Below are positions 1 through 9,100 of a stretch of 64,000 nucleotides of DNA, in pieces. The DNA is taken from the NCBI RefSeq assembly GCF_001659605.2, contig NC_035172.2, forward strand, positions 19,097,051-19,161,050. The letters run 5' to 3'. Within the stretch, counting starts at the first letter, position 1. Every line of letters begins with the position of its first letter. This DNA is from Manihot esculenta. Its lineage: Eukaryota > Streptophyta > Magnoliopsida > Malpighiales > Euphorbiaceae. The notes beneath the pieces were generated by a model that saw only the letters and a list, made by a program, of their open reading frames with translations, searched no databases and was not told the origin of the DNA. A program made the translations under genes and the position numbers.

Positions 1-764
1 GAAGAAAAGTCGTGGCTTGATGTTCATAAGGAAATATGCACGTACTAAGGCTTTCAGAAGAGGAAGGACGAGCGGATCATGCTTCCAGAAGAGGTGGCGC
101 GCGCATGGATTGCAAAAGAGGCAGGAGAATGCAGTCATTAATGTGCAGAAGTGGAAAGATATATGTCCAGTCTTTCCTTTTTAGGTGGAGCCTTCATTTG
201 AATTTTAAACGCTGAACGCAGAAGAGGCAAGTGTGCCTTGATGAGACCTTGCTGCCTAAATTGGAAGATTTGACTGCTGCAGTACGTGCACATCTTTGAA
301 TAAGGAAAGAAAGATCTGCGATTCGAAATTCAAATAATTTCCGGACTGAGCTTTCCTTATTTGCTTTTGTCTCTGCACTTTCCTCATTTGAAGACTTTCC
401 TTTTCTGAAAACCTGCCTTATTTGAAAACTTTCCTTTCTTGGCACATGTTCTAAATAAGGCAGGAAAGATTCTGCAGTTCGAATTTCGGACAGTTTGCTG
501 ACTGTGCTTTCTGACACTTTCCTGATTTGGCACTTTCCAAATATGAAAACTTTCCTTATTTAGAACTTTCCATATATGAAAACTTTCCCTTTTCTGGAAC
601 TTTCTATATTTGGCACTTTTTGGCAGTTTTAAGAGCATTTTCTCCATATTGTCTCTTTACACCTAATATCTGCAAAACATGGTTAAAACCACAAAATTAG
701 GTAGAAAAGGTGTAAATAAACATCAAGATTATCATGAGAAAGTGGGCTAAATTATGCTCTGTCA
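1..764 (-). repeat. Element A 3' LTR, partial
   Basis: It ends on the plus strand in CTCTGTCA, the complement of the LTR start TGACAGAG, directly beside the polypurine tract. It matches 12622-13385 without indels and with very few substitutions (for example C at 152 against T at 12753). Short ORFs on both strands inside it are judged non-coding because they sit in an LTR. Confidence 0.85.
388..615. repeat. Imperfect CTTTCC-rich repeats in element A LTR
   Basis: About ten spaced copies of CTTTCC occur here, most within ACTTTCC or AACTTTCC and separated by variable TTATTTG or ATATGAAA stretches. The same block recurs in the other LTR at about 13009-13236. It lies near the start of the LTR on the minus strand, so it is probably U3 and could hold promoter elements, but that is inference. 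Confidence 0.6.
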
Positions 765-779
765 AATACCCCCACACCT
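765..779 (-). other. Element A polypurine tract
   Basis: On the minus strand the sequence AGGTGTGGGGGTATT lies immediately before the LTR start TGACAG. Elements B and C have the same tract in the same place. It would prime plus-strand DNA synthesis. Confidence 0.8.
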
Positions 780-1802
780 AGCCTTTTGCTTGTCCTCAAG
801 CAAACAAACATAGTTAAACAAACTCTCTTTACTTTGATCCTTGTTTCCACTTAAGCTCTTACTCTAGACCCCTATTTTGAAGCATTGCAATGAAGAATAT
901 ATGCATCAAGGTTACTTACCTCTTTCCTTGTTTCCCTTTACTTACCATGGCTAGGATTGGTTTTCCTCAAGAGAGAAATCATACATGCACATTTCATTTG
1001 TTCAATTAAAGGCTTATTCTAGCTTTCAGAGTGACTTGCCCTTACCTTGAAGTACTTTATTCAGCCTTTTTGCACTTTAAACTTGCTTGAAAAAGTCACC
1101 AACCTTTTGATGTGAAGGTACATATTGGTGATACCCACCCCCAGTTACTCAGTTGGTCACCTGTCCAAGTGGCTACTAGCTCTGTTGATAGTCTTTTGAC
1201 CATTGGAACAGTTTTCAATTTGTGCTCATGAAGTCTAGGCCTTTTCTGAATTTCTTTTTCTCAATGATTTGGGCAAATCAACACCAATTGCTAAAACAAG
1301 TCACATTAAGTTCATTCACACATCAATCAATTCATTCTCTCTAATGAGTGTCATCAATATATTTTTCACCATGGCAAGCTCAAAGATTCAATTCAAAGGC
1401 AATTCCCAAACATGAATATATCTCATTGCAATTGATTCAACACAGGTTTAAAGAGTTATCACATCAATGGGGTCATGGAAAGAAAGCTCATCCAACATAG
1501 TTCATCAGTTTGAGTAAAGCAAATCAAAAAGAAGATTGTGGATGATCAAACACAAACTGAAAGGAAAACTGAAAAGAAAACGCAAACTGAAAGCAAAAAA
1601 ACTGAAAGGAAAATGCAAACTGAAAGGAAAAATGTGTCTAAAGCAAAAAAAAAAAAAAAAAAAAATTAAAAATTTCAGAGATCCGCACCCCCACACCTAA
1701 ATCATGCATTGTCCTCAATGTATAGAAAACATAAAAGAACAAAGGAAACTGAGTACTCCCCTGGTGTGGTGTTGTATGGTGCGATCCACTTGGCAAGTTG
1801 CC
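780..1802 (-). other. Element A 3' untranslated region
   Basis: No convincing coding sequence. On the minus strand it contains a second GGTGTGGGGGTG motif (about 1687-1699) preceded by a conserved ACATTGAGGACAATGC segment, then a stretch alternating CTTTCAG and TTTTCC and a homopolymer of about 21 A on the plus strand (1647-1667). The AGGACAATGC plus GTGTGGGGG combination is typical of the 3' region of Athila-type elements. B and C carry a longer version of the same region. Confidence 0.7.
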
Positions 1803-3122
1803 TCAAGTAATTGGGGGAGGGAAAAGAGTCCCAACAGAATTAAGTACAAAGTGTAGCATGCCTTTTGATTTGGTCATAACCCATCTTATTTCTTTCATGT
1901 ACTCATGAAGCAACATGATTAGTATCTCTTCTTTCAGATGAGGTGTGCCTCTTGCCCTTATGTTTGCATTTTTGAGATGATTGGGCAGCACTTTGAACTC
2001 CAGTTCATATTTCTCCATGGGTAGCTGCAATTTAGTACTGAATTCAGGCAAAACAAACTCTACCTTATCCGGTGGTTTGGGCAGGCATAGATCTACATGC
2101 TCCTTTGGTTTTGGATCTTGGATTTCCACTTGTTCATTGTGTGCATGGGCTTTCTGCGATGGAGGAATGGCTGAATTGGATTCAGTTTGCTCCTTCTGTG
2201 CAGGACTTACCTGAAAGGGAGGTGGAAGAGGACTGTTCTGCATTGGAAGTTGAAGTGAGAGGTTCGACGGCCGAATGGTGGTGAAGTTCGGCTTCCAAAA
2301 GGTGGTGAAGTTCGGCAGCTGAAAGGTGGTGGTTTTAGTCTGCGCAAGGCTGATCTGTGCACCCAGCTGAAATGGTGCGATCTGCTTCTGTTCATTCTGC
2401 GCATGGCTGCAGTCCACCTGTTGGATGCAACAGTCAGTTTCTTTCAGTTCTGGCTCTTTCTGGCTCTCTTTCCTGCAAAGATCATCATTTAGTATGTCAT
2501 CTTGATTTACATGAAAAACATCTTTACTTGAACAATCAATGATATCTAAATCAACAACAAGTTCTGTTTGATCCGTTTGTTTGGACAAACAGTTTTCTGG
2601 TTGTTTCTCTTCAGCACTTTGTTCTTGCACTTGTGAACTTTCATCATCATCGCACACATCTTGAAGCTCTTCCTCTCTCCTTAATATGGCTTCCTTCAAT
2701 GATTTGTTCAATTGATCCATCTGCTGTTGCATACTTTCCAATGTCCTCATCTTCTCTTCCTCAAGGTGCATGTTTGCTCTCCATTCGGTGGCTATTTGAT
2801 CCACTTCTTGTTGGACACATTGCAAAGTCTCCAATATCTCATAAAGATTAGTTCTGAGACTTTCAGGTATTGCTTGGGCTTGATAGTTTTTGTAGTAGTT
2901 AGCCCTTTCATAGCCATAATTCGGATGGTCTCCCCAACATGGATTGTAAGTGTCAAGGTAGGGATCATATCTTGGCTGTCCATAGAATCTTTCACATGTA
3001 TGTACTTTTTGGAGTTGTTGTACTTGATGAGCTCGTTCAGCTTGGTCTATAACAAAACTTCTCACAACAGAGATTAGTTCATAAAGTTGAGAAAGGCGAA
3101 AAGGTGTACTTACCTCGTCCAT
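1803..3122 (-). CDS. Gag-remnant protein of element A
   Basis: An uninterrupted frame of about 439 codons starting at MDEV, the counterpart of MEEV in B and C; an in-frame ATG six codons upstream (3140) is possible but not shared. The PYLDTYNPCWGDHPNYGY segment (roughly residues 50-70) resembles the YNPGWRNHPN-type region after the zinc knuckle of Athila Gag. Unlike B and C, the CX2CX4HX4C knuckle is missing. A glutamine- and glutamate-rich, probably coiled-coil segment follows (about 90-155), then a low-complexity middle, then a conserved C-terminus with LPMEKYELEFKVLPNHLK and LLHEYMKEIRW. That end resembles the linker before reverse transcriptase in Athila/Tat Pol (LKPLP..LKYA and L..HK.AIGW). 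Whether it is translated is unknown. Confidence 0.6.
   Translation of the reverse strand: MDEVSTPFRLSQLYELISVVRSFVIDQAERAHQVQQLQKVHTCERFYGQPRYDPYLDTYNPCWGDHPNYGYERANYYKNYQAQAIPESLRTNLYEILETLQCVQQEVDQIATEWRANMHLEEEKMRTLESMQQQMDQLNKSLKEAILRREEELQDVCDDDESSQVQEQSAEEKQPENCLSKQTDQTELVVDLDIIDCSSKDVFHVNQDDILNDDLCRKESQKEPELKETDCCIQQVDCSHAQNEQKQIAPFQLGAQISLAQTKTTTFQLPNFTTFWKPNFTTIRPSNLSLQLPMQNSPLPPPFQVSPAQKEQTESNSAIPPSQKAHAHNEQVEIQDPKPKEHVDLCLPKPPDKVEFVLPEFSTKLQLPMEKYELEFKVLPNHLKNANIRARGTPHLKEEILIMLLHEYMKEIRWVMTKSKGMLHFVLNSVGTLFPPPIT
3108..3118 (-). promoter_or_regulatory. Candidate 5' splice site inside ORF2 start (element A)
   Basis: On the minus strand GAG|GTAAGTA, with the GT at 3113-3112, lies seven bases downstream of the A of the MDEV start codon. 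It fits the plant donor consensus AG|GTAAGT exactly. B and C have the same sequence at the same distance from their ATG. Confidence 0.45.
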
Positions 3123-3262
3123 GATTCCAAGTGACAACATCTTTTTTTTTTTTTAATTTTTTAATTTTTTTATTTTTTTTAATTTTTTTTGCTCAGATCC
3201 GCGATAGGGTGTTCTTCGCAGTACAGATCAGGTCCTGAAAAAAAAAAAAAAGTAAGATCAAT
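3123..3262 (-). other. Element A leader, A/T homopolymer-rich
   Basis: Between the primer site and the ORF lie only about 140 bases, mostly runs of A on the minus strand. In B and C this interval is about 285 bases and contains ORF1. Element A therefore appears to have lost ORF1. Confidence 0.6.
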
Positions 3263-3280
3263 TCCCCGGCAACGGCGCCA
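3263..3280 (-). other. Primer binding site, tRNA-Asp type (element A)
   Basis: The minus strand reads TGGCGCCGTTGCCGGGGA, the tRNA-Asp-type primer site used by Athila elements. It starts four bases after the LTR end CTGCCA. Confidence 0.85.
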
Positions 3281-3284
3281 ATTT

Positions 3285-4180
3285 TGGCAGAGCGGTTGTC
3301 GAAGCCGGTCAAAATAATCAATTCATTTATCAACAATATAAATACTGTAGATAGTGGTGAAAGGATCGAATCCACAGGGAATTGATACTTACCTATCTTT
3401 CTTGTCAAGACCAAATAAACAAACAGAAAATAAATAGACAATGAAAATAAAGTGCAAGTAAAAAAAAGGGGTTTTGAGATTGATTCAATTAATCTAATGA
3501 TGAAAGCAAATAAATAAAGCAAATAAAAATAAAGAGGAAACAATAATGATAAAAGCTCTAGTTGAAGATTCAGATTCACTTTAGTTGATGGGATTGATCA
3601 TTGACTCATATGTTCCTTTGTTGATTCAATAAATTGGCCATGGAGATTGAAGAAGCTTCTCACATCCATTGTCTCTCTTTAAGATTAAATCAATTAGGGA
3701 AAGTCTTCCAATTAATTACTAATTAACAATTGCCAAAGAACGTCTTTGAGCCTTAGGCCTTTTACAATAGTCAATTGCATAAAGATATAGAGAGAACCAA
3801 TTCTAGTCACCCACATGCATGGAGACAACACTAGATCATGCGATTTCCTTGGTGATGCACCAAGTGTTCCTATGGTTGAACAAATCAAGCAATTTCGGAC
3901 TTAAAATCATTCAAACCAACAATATATTACCTTGCAATAAAAATCAATGGAGATCTTAAATAACAAAGCGATAATGTCCTTTAAGCATGAAATCACAAGA
4001 ATATTGAATAAGAAAAAGATAAACAATGTGGTCCAAGTCTCTCAATCCACAATACAACTAAAGCTTCACTTATTCTTCAACTAGAATGAAAGGTTTCAGC
4101 CTCTCATGGCTGAAACAAAAACTAAAAATAAAATAAAAGAAGAAATGTAGAAGAAGAGATGTGAATTTCGTAGGTGTCTC
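3285..4180 (-). repeat. Element A 5' LTR, U5-side part
   Basis: It runs from the LTR terminus (plus strand TGGCAGAG at 3285, complement of CTCTGCCA) to the insertion point of copia J. It joins in sequence to 12169-13385, giving a reconstructed LTR of about 2.11 kb. No coding potential. The region 3300-4140 resembles the LTR end of B and C (GGTTGTCGA..CCGGTCAAAA, ATCGAATCCACAGGGAATTGAT, and TTTCAGCC..TCATGGCTGAAA). Confidence 0.85.
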
Positions 4181-5057
4181 TGTTAGTGTATATGCCCTAG
4201 GCCATTATCTTGGACCTTTTTGTATGTCATTTTGGTTATTAATAAAAGAGGTTTTTATCATTATTATTTGTTTGCATGTTACATAATAATGATTATCATC
4301 CCTGGTTACTTATTATTATGTTGATAATAATAAAATATAACTAGTATGATTATTGATTGATAATCATGAGATGATTATGTATATGTTGATATAAATCAAT
4401 AATCATAAATACTTGTTAGAGAACAAAGTATTGGATGGACCCGCATTGAGATCACTACATGGGTCATTGTCATAAGTGAATCTCAAAGTAGTTATGTCTT
4501 AATCCTTTGACTTGAGATTGTCATAGTTTCCAACATAAGGACTGTTATGTTTTGACATAATCAAACGTTGTCTTTAATCGGACAATCATAAAGGTTATGA
4601 TTGAGCATAATAGAAATTATGTAGAGGAAAATGAACAATCAAGATAGGATTTGTCCCTCTCTATGAGAGAGATATCTTCTGGGCCCCTCGATAAGTGAGA
4701 CTGAGAAATGCATGGCCGTGCTCAAATGAATTGATAGTGTGATCAATATCATTTGAATTTATCAGTCTACTTAGAGATCGAGAAATCATAAGTTTGAACA
4801 TTATAAGTTTGACATTGACCATGACTTATGTTCAAACTAGATATCGTGAGACAAAGGGATTAATACATGTTCTATTTAATAGGCTTTATCGGACTATTGA
4901 TCCTCATATTAGTTGGGTAGTCATAATGTCTTGCTAGAGGCCACTTATGACTTATAGGCCTTGTTGGACTGGGCCTATTGCCAATTAATATGAGCCTATT
5001 GGGTCACACACAAGAACGTTGTTGATGTGCTATATTAATGGGCTAAAAGCCCATTAG

Positions 5058-5185
5058 TATAATTAATAATAATAAAGTGTTATTATTATTAATATTATTA
5101 TTAATATTAATTATTAATATAATTAATAATAATAAGTGTTATTATTATTAATAATAATAATTTATTATTATGAGATAATAATATT
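5058..5185. repeat. AT-only inverted-repeat tract in element J LTR
   Basis: This is a run built from TAATAA and TTATTA with two spaced copies of an AGTGTTATTATTATTAAT-type unit, each flanked by its complement. It could form long hairpins or act as a matrix-attachment-like AT tract. The same tract is at 11553-11680 in the other LTR. Confidence 0.6.
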
Positions 5186-5282
5186 TAAAAGATCTGCAGT
5201 CTATCTGTAAGTGTTACAGATAAAGGACTCTATCACATAAAGATATTTGAGTATCTGTGAGATTGTGATAGTGGGTTCTAAG

Positions 5283-5309
5283 CACAACTCTTTTAGGAAA
5301 AGAGTTGTG
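5283..5309. promoter_or_regulatory. Perfect 12-bp inverted repeat upstream of the TATA box (element J)
   Basis: CACAACTCTTTT, three bases, then AAAAGAGTTGTG: a perfect hairpin ending about 24 bp before the TATA box. It is repeated at 11778-11804. The position suggests a promoter-proximal element; function unknown. Confidence 0.55.
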
Positions 5310-5332
5310 GGAAAATAAAAAAGACTGAGGCC

Positions 5333-5340
5333 TATAAATA
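5333..5340 (+). promoter_or_regulatory. TATA box of element J LTR
   Basis: TATAAATA in an otherwise mixed sequence within the LTR, with the second copy at 11828-11835. Transcription would start about 30 bp downstream. Confidence 0.6.
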
Positions 5341-5667
5341 CTCCTTCTACAGATTGAGTAGGTGGTTGTAAAGTTTTGAGAAAACTCAATCTAAAAGATT
5401 GTAGATCATAGAACACATAATCTATCCATCTTGAAAAGAGCTAGCACTCTAGAAGGATAGAAGACGTTCGTGTGGATACCATAGAGGGTGTTCGTTTGAA
5501 AAGGCAGCACCATCAGTCCGCCAGTGTATCTTCACTACGAGATTAACAGGTTAGTCTCACATCTTTCTTATGATTTAAACGGAGCACTCGGATTCTGGGA
5601 AAGGAAATCCAAGATTTTATTTTTCCGCTGCGCAACTAGGTTGCAAAATCTCGGGATTTCCCAACAG

Positions 5668-5679
5668 TGGTATCAGAGC
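5668..5679 (+). other. Primer binding site, tRNA-iMet (element J)
   Basis: TGGTATCAGAGC, one base after the LTR end CCAACA. It is complementary to the 3' end of plant initiator tRNA-Met. Confidence 0.92.
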
Positions 5680-6039
5680 CTACCTGTGCTTTTCGTTTAA
5701 ATTAACTATGCCATGATTGATATTATATATGTGATATATGTTTATTAGAATGACATGATAATTATAGATAAATGATTAGATCATTTAAATAATTTTAATT
5801 TTGTTAGAAAATTAAATTAATTAAATAAAAATATTTGCAACTGGATTCACGATGAACAGTCATCGTGAACCCAGAAGTTGGCGAGGCTGATGGGCGGACG
5901 TGGAGGGCGTGTGACGCTCGCGACCACCTGCAGAGAGTGTCTTTGCCGCCGCCGGCGAGGAACGACTGATTCTTCGGCCGTCAATAGCCTGGCCGGCGTC
6001 ACTGCCTGGAACGCAGTGACTGAGAAGGCCGGCCCCGGA

Positions 6040-6290
6040 GGATCGCGCGCCCTGGAAGGGCCGCGCGACCGGAGGGTCGCGCCTCCCCGTAGGTCGCGCG
6101 ACCGGTGGGTCGCGCAACCCGAGGGGTAGCACGACCGGAGGGTCGCTCCTCCCGGTGGGTCGCGCGACCGGTGGGTCGCGCCTCCCAGTGGGTCGCGCCT
6201 TCCCGTGGGTCGCGCGACCCAAGGGGTAGCGCGCCCGGGGATCGCTCGACCAGTGCCTCGGTGGTTCGCCCGTCGGTGAGTCGCGCGACG
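6040..6290. repeat. GGTCGCGCGACC palindrome cluster in element J leader
   Basis: The perfect 12-bp palindrome GGTCGCGCGACC and its half GGTCGCGC recur more than ten times with spacers such as CTCCC and CGGTG. Complete or nearly complete palindromes lie near 6058, 6091, 6157 and 6207. The tract is extremely CpG-rich inside an AT-rich element. Confidence 0.8.
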
Positions 6291-6387
6291 ATGAGGGCAA
6301 CGACCGGAGAGTCCGGCGGGCTTCTGGACCTTCGGGCAGAAGCTGGGGGAAGAAGATGATGCCCCAAAATTACGTTTTTGCCCCTGA

Positions 6388-6396
6388 AAATAATAA

Positions 6397-6434
<38 letters not shown>
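6388..6434. repeat. (TAA)n microsatellite
   Basis: About 15 consecutive TAA-type triplets lie directly after the GC-rich island. Confidence 0.85.
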
Positions 6435-6448
6435 GAAAATATTTATTT

Positions 6449-6585
6449 TCTTTTAGTCTTTAAATTAGATTTAAATGACTATATTTTATTATTATTTTTA
6501 GTCTTTAAATCAGATTTAAATTACTATATTTTATTATTATTATTTTTAGTCTTTAAATCAGATTTAAATGATTATATTTTATTAG
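6449..6585 (+). repeat. Three tandem units of about 50 bp
   Basis: Each unit contains TTTTAGTCTTTAAAT, then AGATTTAAAT and TATATTTTATTA. The three copies differ by a few substitutions and by the number of ATT triplets. Confidence 0.75.
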
Positions 6586-7216
6586 TATGGGATACTATGC
6601 ATCATTGTCTATATATATATATGTATGCATATTGGATGCTATGATATATATATATGTAAGATAAAATAATTTTATTATTTTGTCATATATTAGTATGAGA
6701 TACTATAATATATATATGCAAGACAAAATAATTAAAATTAAAAGTTAAACCCTCACTCTAAAATTTTAAGTTTTAATGCCACCCATATATTAAAACCTAT
6801 CAAGACTAAGATCACCAAAATGCAGGTTTTGCCAAAGCAAAGTGCATTAGGTTATCCTAGTAAGGTAGGATGAGTAATGGTTACTCATTTATTTAATTTT
6901 GGTTGAGCTTAATTAGGCTATCAAAACGGTTTTGGGCCTAAGGCATTAGATGGGGTATAACATGCATTTGACATATGATGTCAATACCTCATAATTTAAG
7001 AGTTACATTAGATGTAATTGGTAAGGAGTTACCTACCTAAATAACTTAATTCTAAGCGTCATGCCAAAGCTGACTTAGAATTAGGTGAAATATGGATCTT
7101 AGCCCACTAAAATATTATTATTATTTTGAGGGTTATATTTTAGTGGGAGATTATTATCACCTCAATATTAATTTGTTTACTAAATTAATTATGTTTGCAT
7201 ATTTTTGTAGATAATT

Positions 7217-9100
7217 ATGGCTGCTAATAACAATTCCACCTTATCACTGCGATCTATCCTTGAGAAGGATAAACTGAAAGAAAATGGGACTAATTTTGTT
7301 GACTGGTTTAGAAACTTGAGAATTGTTCTCAAGCAAGAGAAAAAGTCCTACGTGCTTGATGAAGCTGTCCCTGAACCACCTCCTGCTGATGCTACTAATG
7401 CTGTTAAGAACAAGCATAAGAAGCATATGGATGATTCTAATGACATTGGATGTCTTATGTTGGCAACTATGTGCCCAGAACTTCAGAAGGATCTGGAGCA
7501 CCTTGAGGCCTATGAGATGAGTGTCCATCTCAAACAGGCTTTCCAACAACAAGCTAGGCAGGACAGGTATGAAACTACCATCGCATTGCATGATTGCAAA
7601 ATGGCTGAAGGTGATTCAGTTAGTACTCATGTTTTAAAGATGAAAGGCTACATTGATCACCTTGCTAGGCTTGGCTATCCTCTGAGTTTAGAACTCTCCA
7701 CGGATTTGATCCTACATTCTTTACCTAGCAGTTTTTCTCAGTTTGTCATGAACTATAACATGAACAATATGGAGAAATCCATTCCTGAGTTGCATGGGAT
7801 GCTAAAGACAGCTGAGGTAAATATTAAGAAAAGGCCTACGCAAATTTTGAATGTCAATAATGGTAAGCCCATGAAAAATAAGGGGAAGCCCAAGTCTAAA
7901 GGTGGAAATGGGCCTAAGGGACGAGGCAAACCTAAATGGCAATCCAAGGCAAAAGTTCCTAAGGAAATAGTTCCTAAGGAAGGAATCTGCTTCCATTGCA
8001 AGGAACCAGGGCGTTGGAAGAGAAATTGCAAACTCTATTTGGATGAGTACAAGAAGAAGAAGAGTAGTGAGACTACGACTTCAGGTATTTATGTTATAGA
8101 TATTAATTTATCTATTTCTACTTCATGGGTATTAGATACCGGATGTGGCTCTCACATTTGTACAAATGTGAAGGGTCTTAAAAGGAGTAGAAAACTGAAA
8201 AAGGGCGATGTGGACCTACGTGTAGGCAATGGAGCAAGAGTTGCTGCCATAGCTGTAGGGACATATGAACTTGTGTTGCCCAATGGGCTTTTGCTAGTTC
8301 TAAATAATTGCTTTTATGTTCCTACTTTGAGTAGGAATATTATTTCAGTTTCAGTTTTGGACGATGAAGGTTTTTCATTTCTTATCAAGGATAAGAAATG
8401 CTCCATTAATAAAGATGATTTGCTTTATTGTATTGCAAATTCATATGATGGCCTTTATGTCCTTTATCTAGATGATTCTAGAGACAGCAATATCTATAAC
8501 ATAACTTCTATGAAAACTAAGCCAAATGAGTTAAACCCAACATATTTATGGCACTGTCGTCTTAGGCATATAAACGAGAATTGCATATCTAAGCTCCATA
8601 AAGATGGTTTATTAGATTCATTTGATTTTGAATCATTTGAAAATTGTGAATCTTGTTTGCTAGGTAAGATGACAAAGGACCTTTTTACTGGACAAGGTCA
8701 AAGGGCTTCAGACTTATTGGGCTTAATACATACAGATGTTTGTGGCCCACTAAGCATTAGTGCTAGGGGAGGTTATCAGTACTTCATTACATTCACTGAT
8801 GATTTCAGTAGGTATGGCTATGTCTACCTAATGAAACATAAGCATGAATCTTTTGAAATGTTTAGAACTTTTCAAAATGAAGTACAAAATCAACTTGGTA
8901 GAACTATTAAGATGCTTCGATCTGATCGAGGTGGTGAATATTTGTGCCAAGAGTTTGATGAACATCTTAGAAACTGTGGAATTGTTTCACAATTAACTCC
9001 TCCAAGAACTCCACAATGGATTGGTGTTTCTAAAAGGAAAATTCGAACTTTATTAGATATGGTTCAATCTATGATGAGTCAAACAGATCTCCCTTTATAG
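7217..9100 (+). pseudogene. Copia gag-protease-integrase frame, damaged (element J)
   Basis: A 627-codon frame begins at ATG 7217. Residues 1-230 are copia Gag (the DWFRNLRIVLKQEKK segment is typical). A zinc knuckle near 258-271 reads CX2C..R..C, with Arg in place of the metal-binding His. The protease motif DTGC is near 307. Integrase follows: HHCC-type zinc region (LWHCRLRH near 444, CESCLLGKM near 478), IHTDVCGP near 504 and SDRGGEYL near 569. In the third catalytic block the expected NGVSER reads IGVSKR, so the DDE glutamate is a lysine. A TAG stop at 9098-9100 ends the frame where the copia polyprotein normally continues into FWGYALETA. Gag itself may still be made. Confidence 0.85.

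Larger units (their letters stand above)
4181..5666 (+). repeat. Element J 5' LTR
   Basis: It matches 10676-12163 almost exactly for its first 1.4 kb. The last 40 bp or so hold several differences and a 2-bp indel. It contains a TATA box, an AT-rich inverted-repeat tract and a perfect hairpin, described separately. Confidence 0.92.
5680..7216 (+). other. Element J untranslated leader
   Basis: About 1.5 kb between primer site and gag ATG. It holds an abrupt GC-rich island (about 5870-6360), a (TAA)n microsatellite (about 6388-6434), three tandem 50-bp units (about 6449-6585) and AT-rich sequence with TATATA runs. ORFs on both strands of the GC island overlap each other and look like by-products of its composition. 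Confidence 0.7.

Noticed and set aside
2712..3077. 121-codon plus-strand ORF opposite the element A protein
   Set aside because: It is antisense to a conserved frame shared with B and C and has no features of its own.
5860..6367. Overlapping ORFs of 80-146 codons on both strands with Arg/Pro/Gly-rich repeats
   Set aside because: They arise because the GC-rich palindrome block has few stop codons; they overlap on both strands, lie between primer site and gag, and match no family I know.
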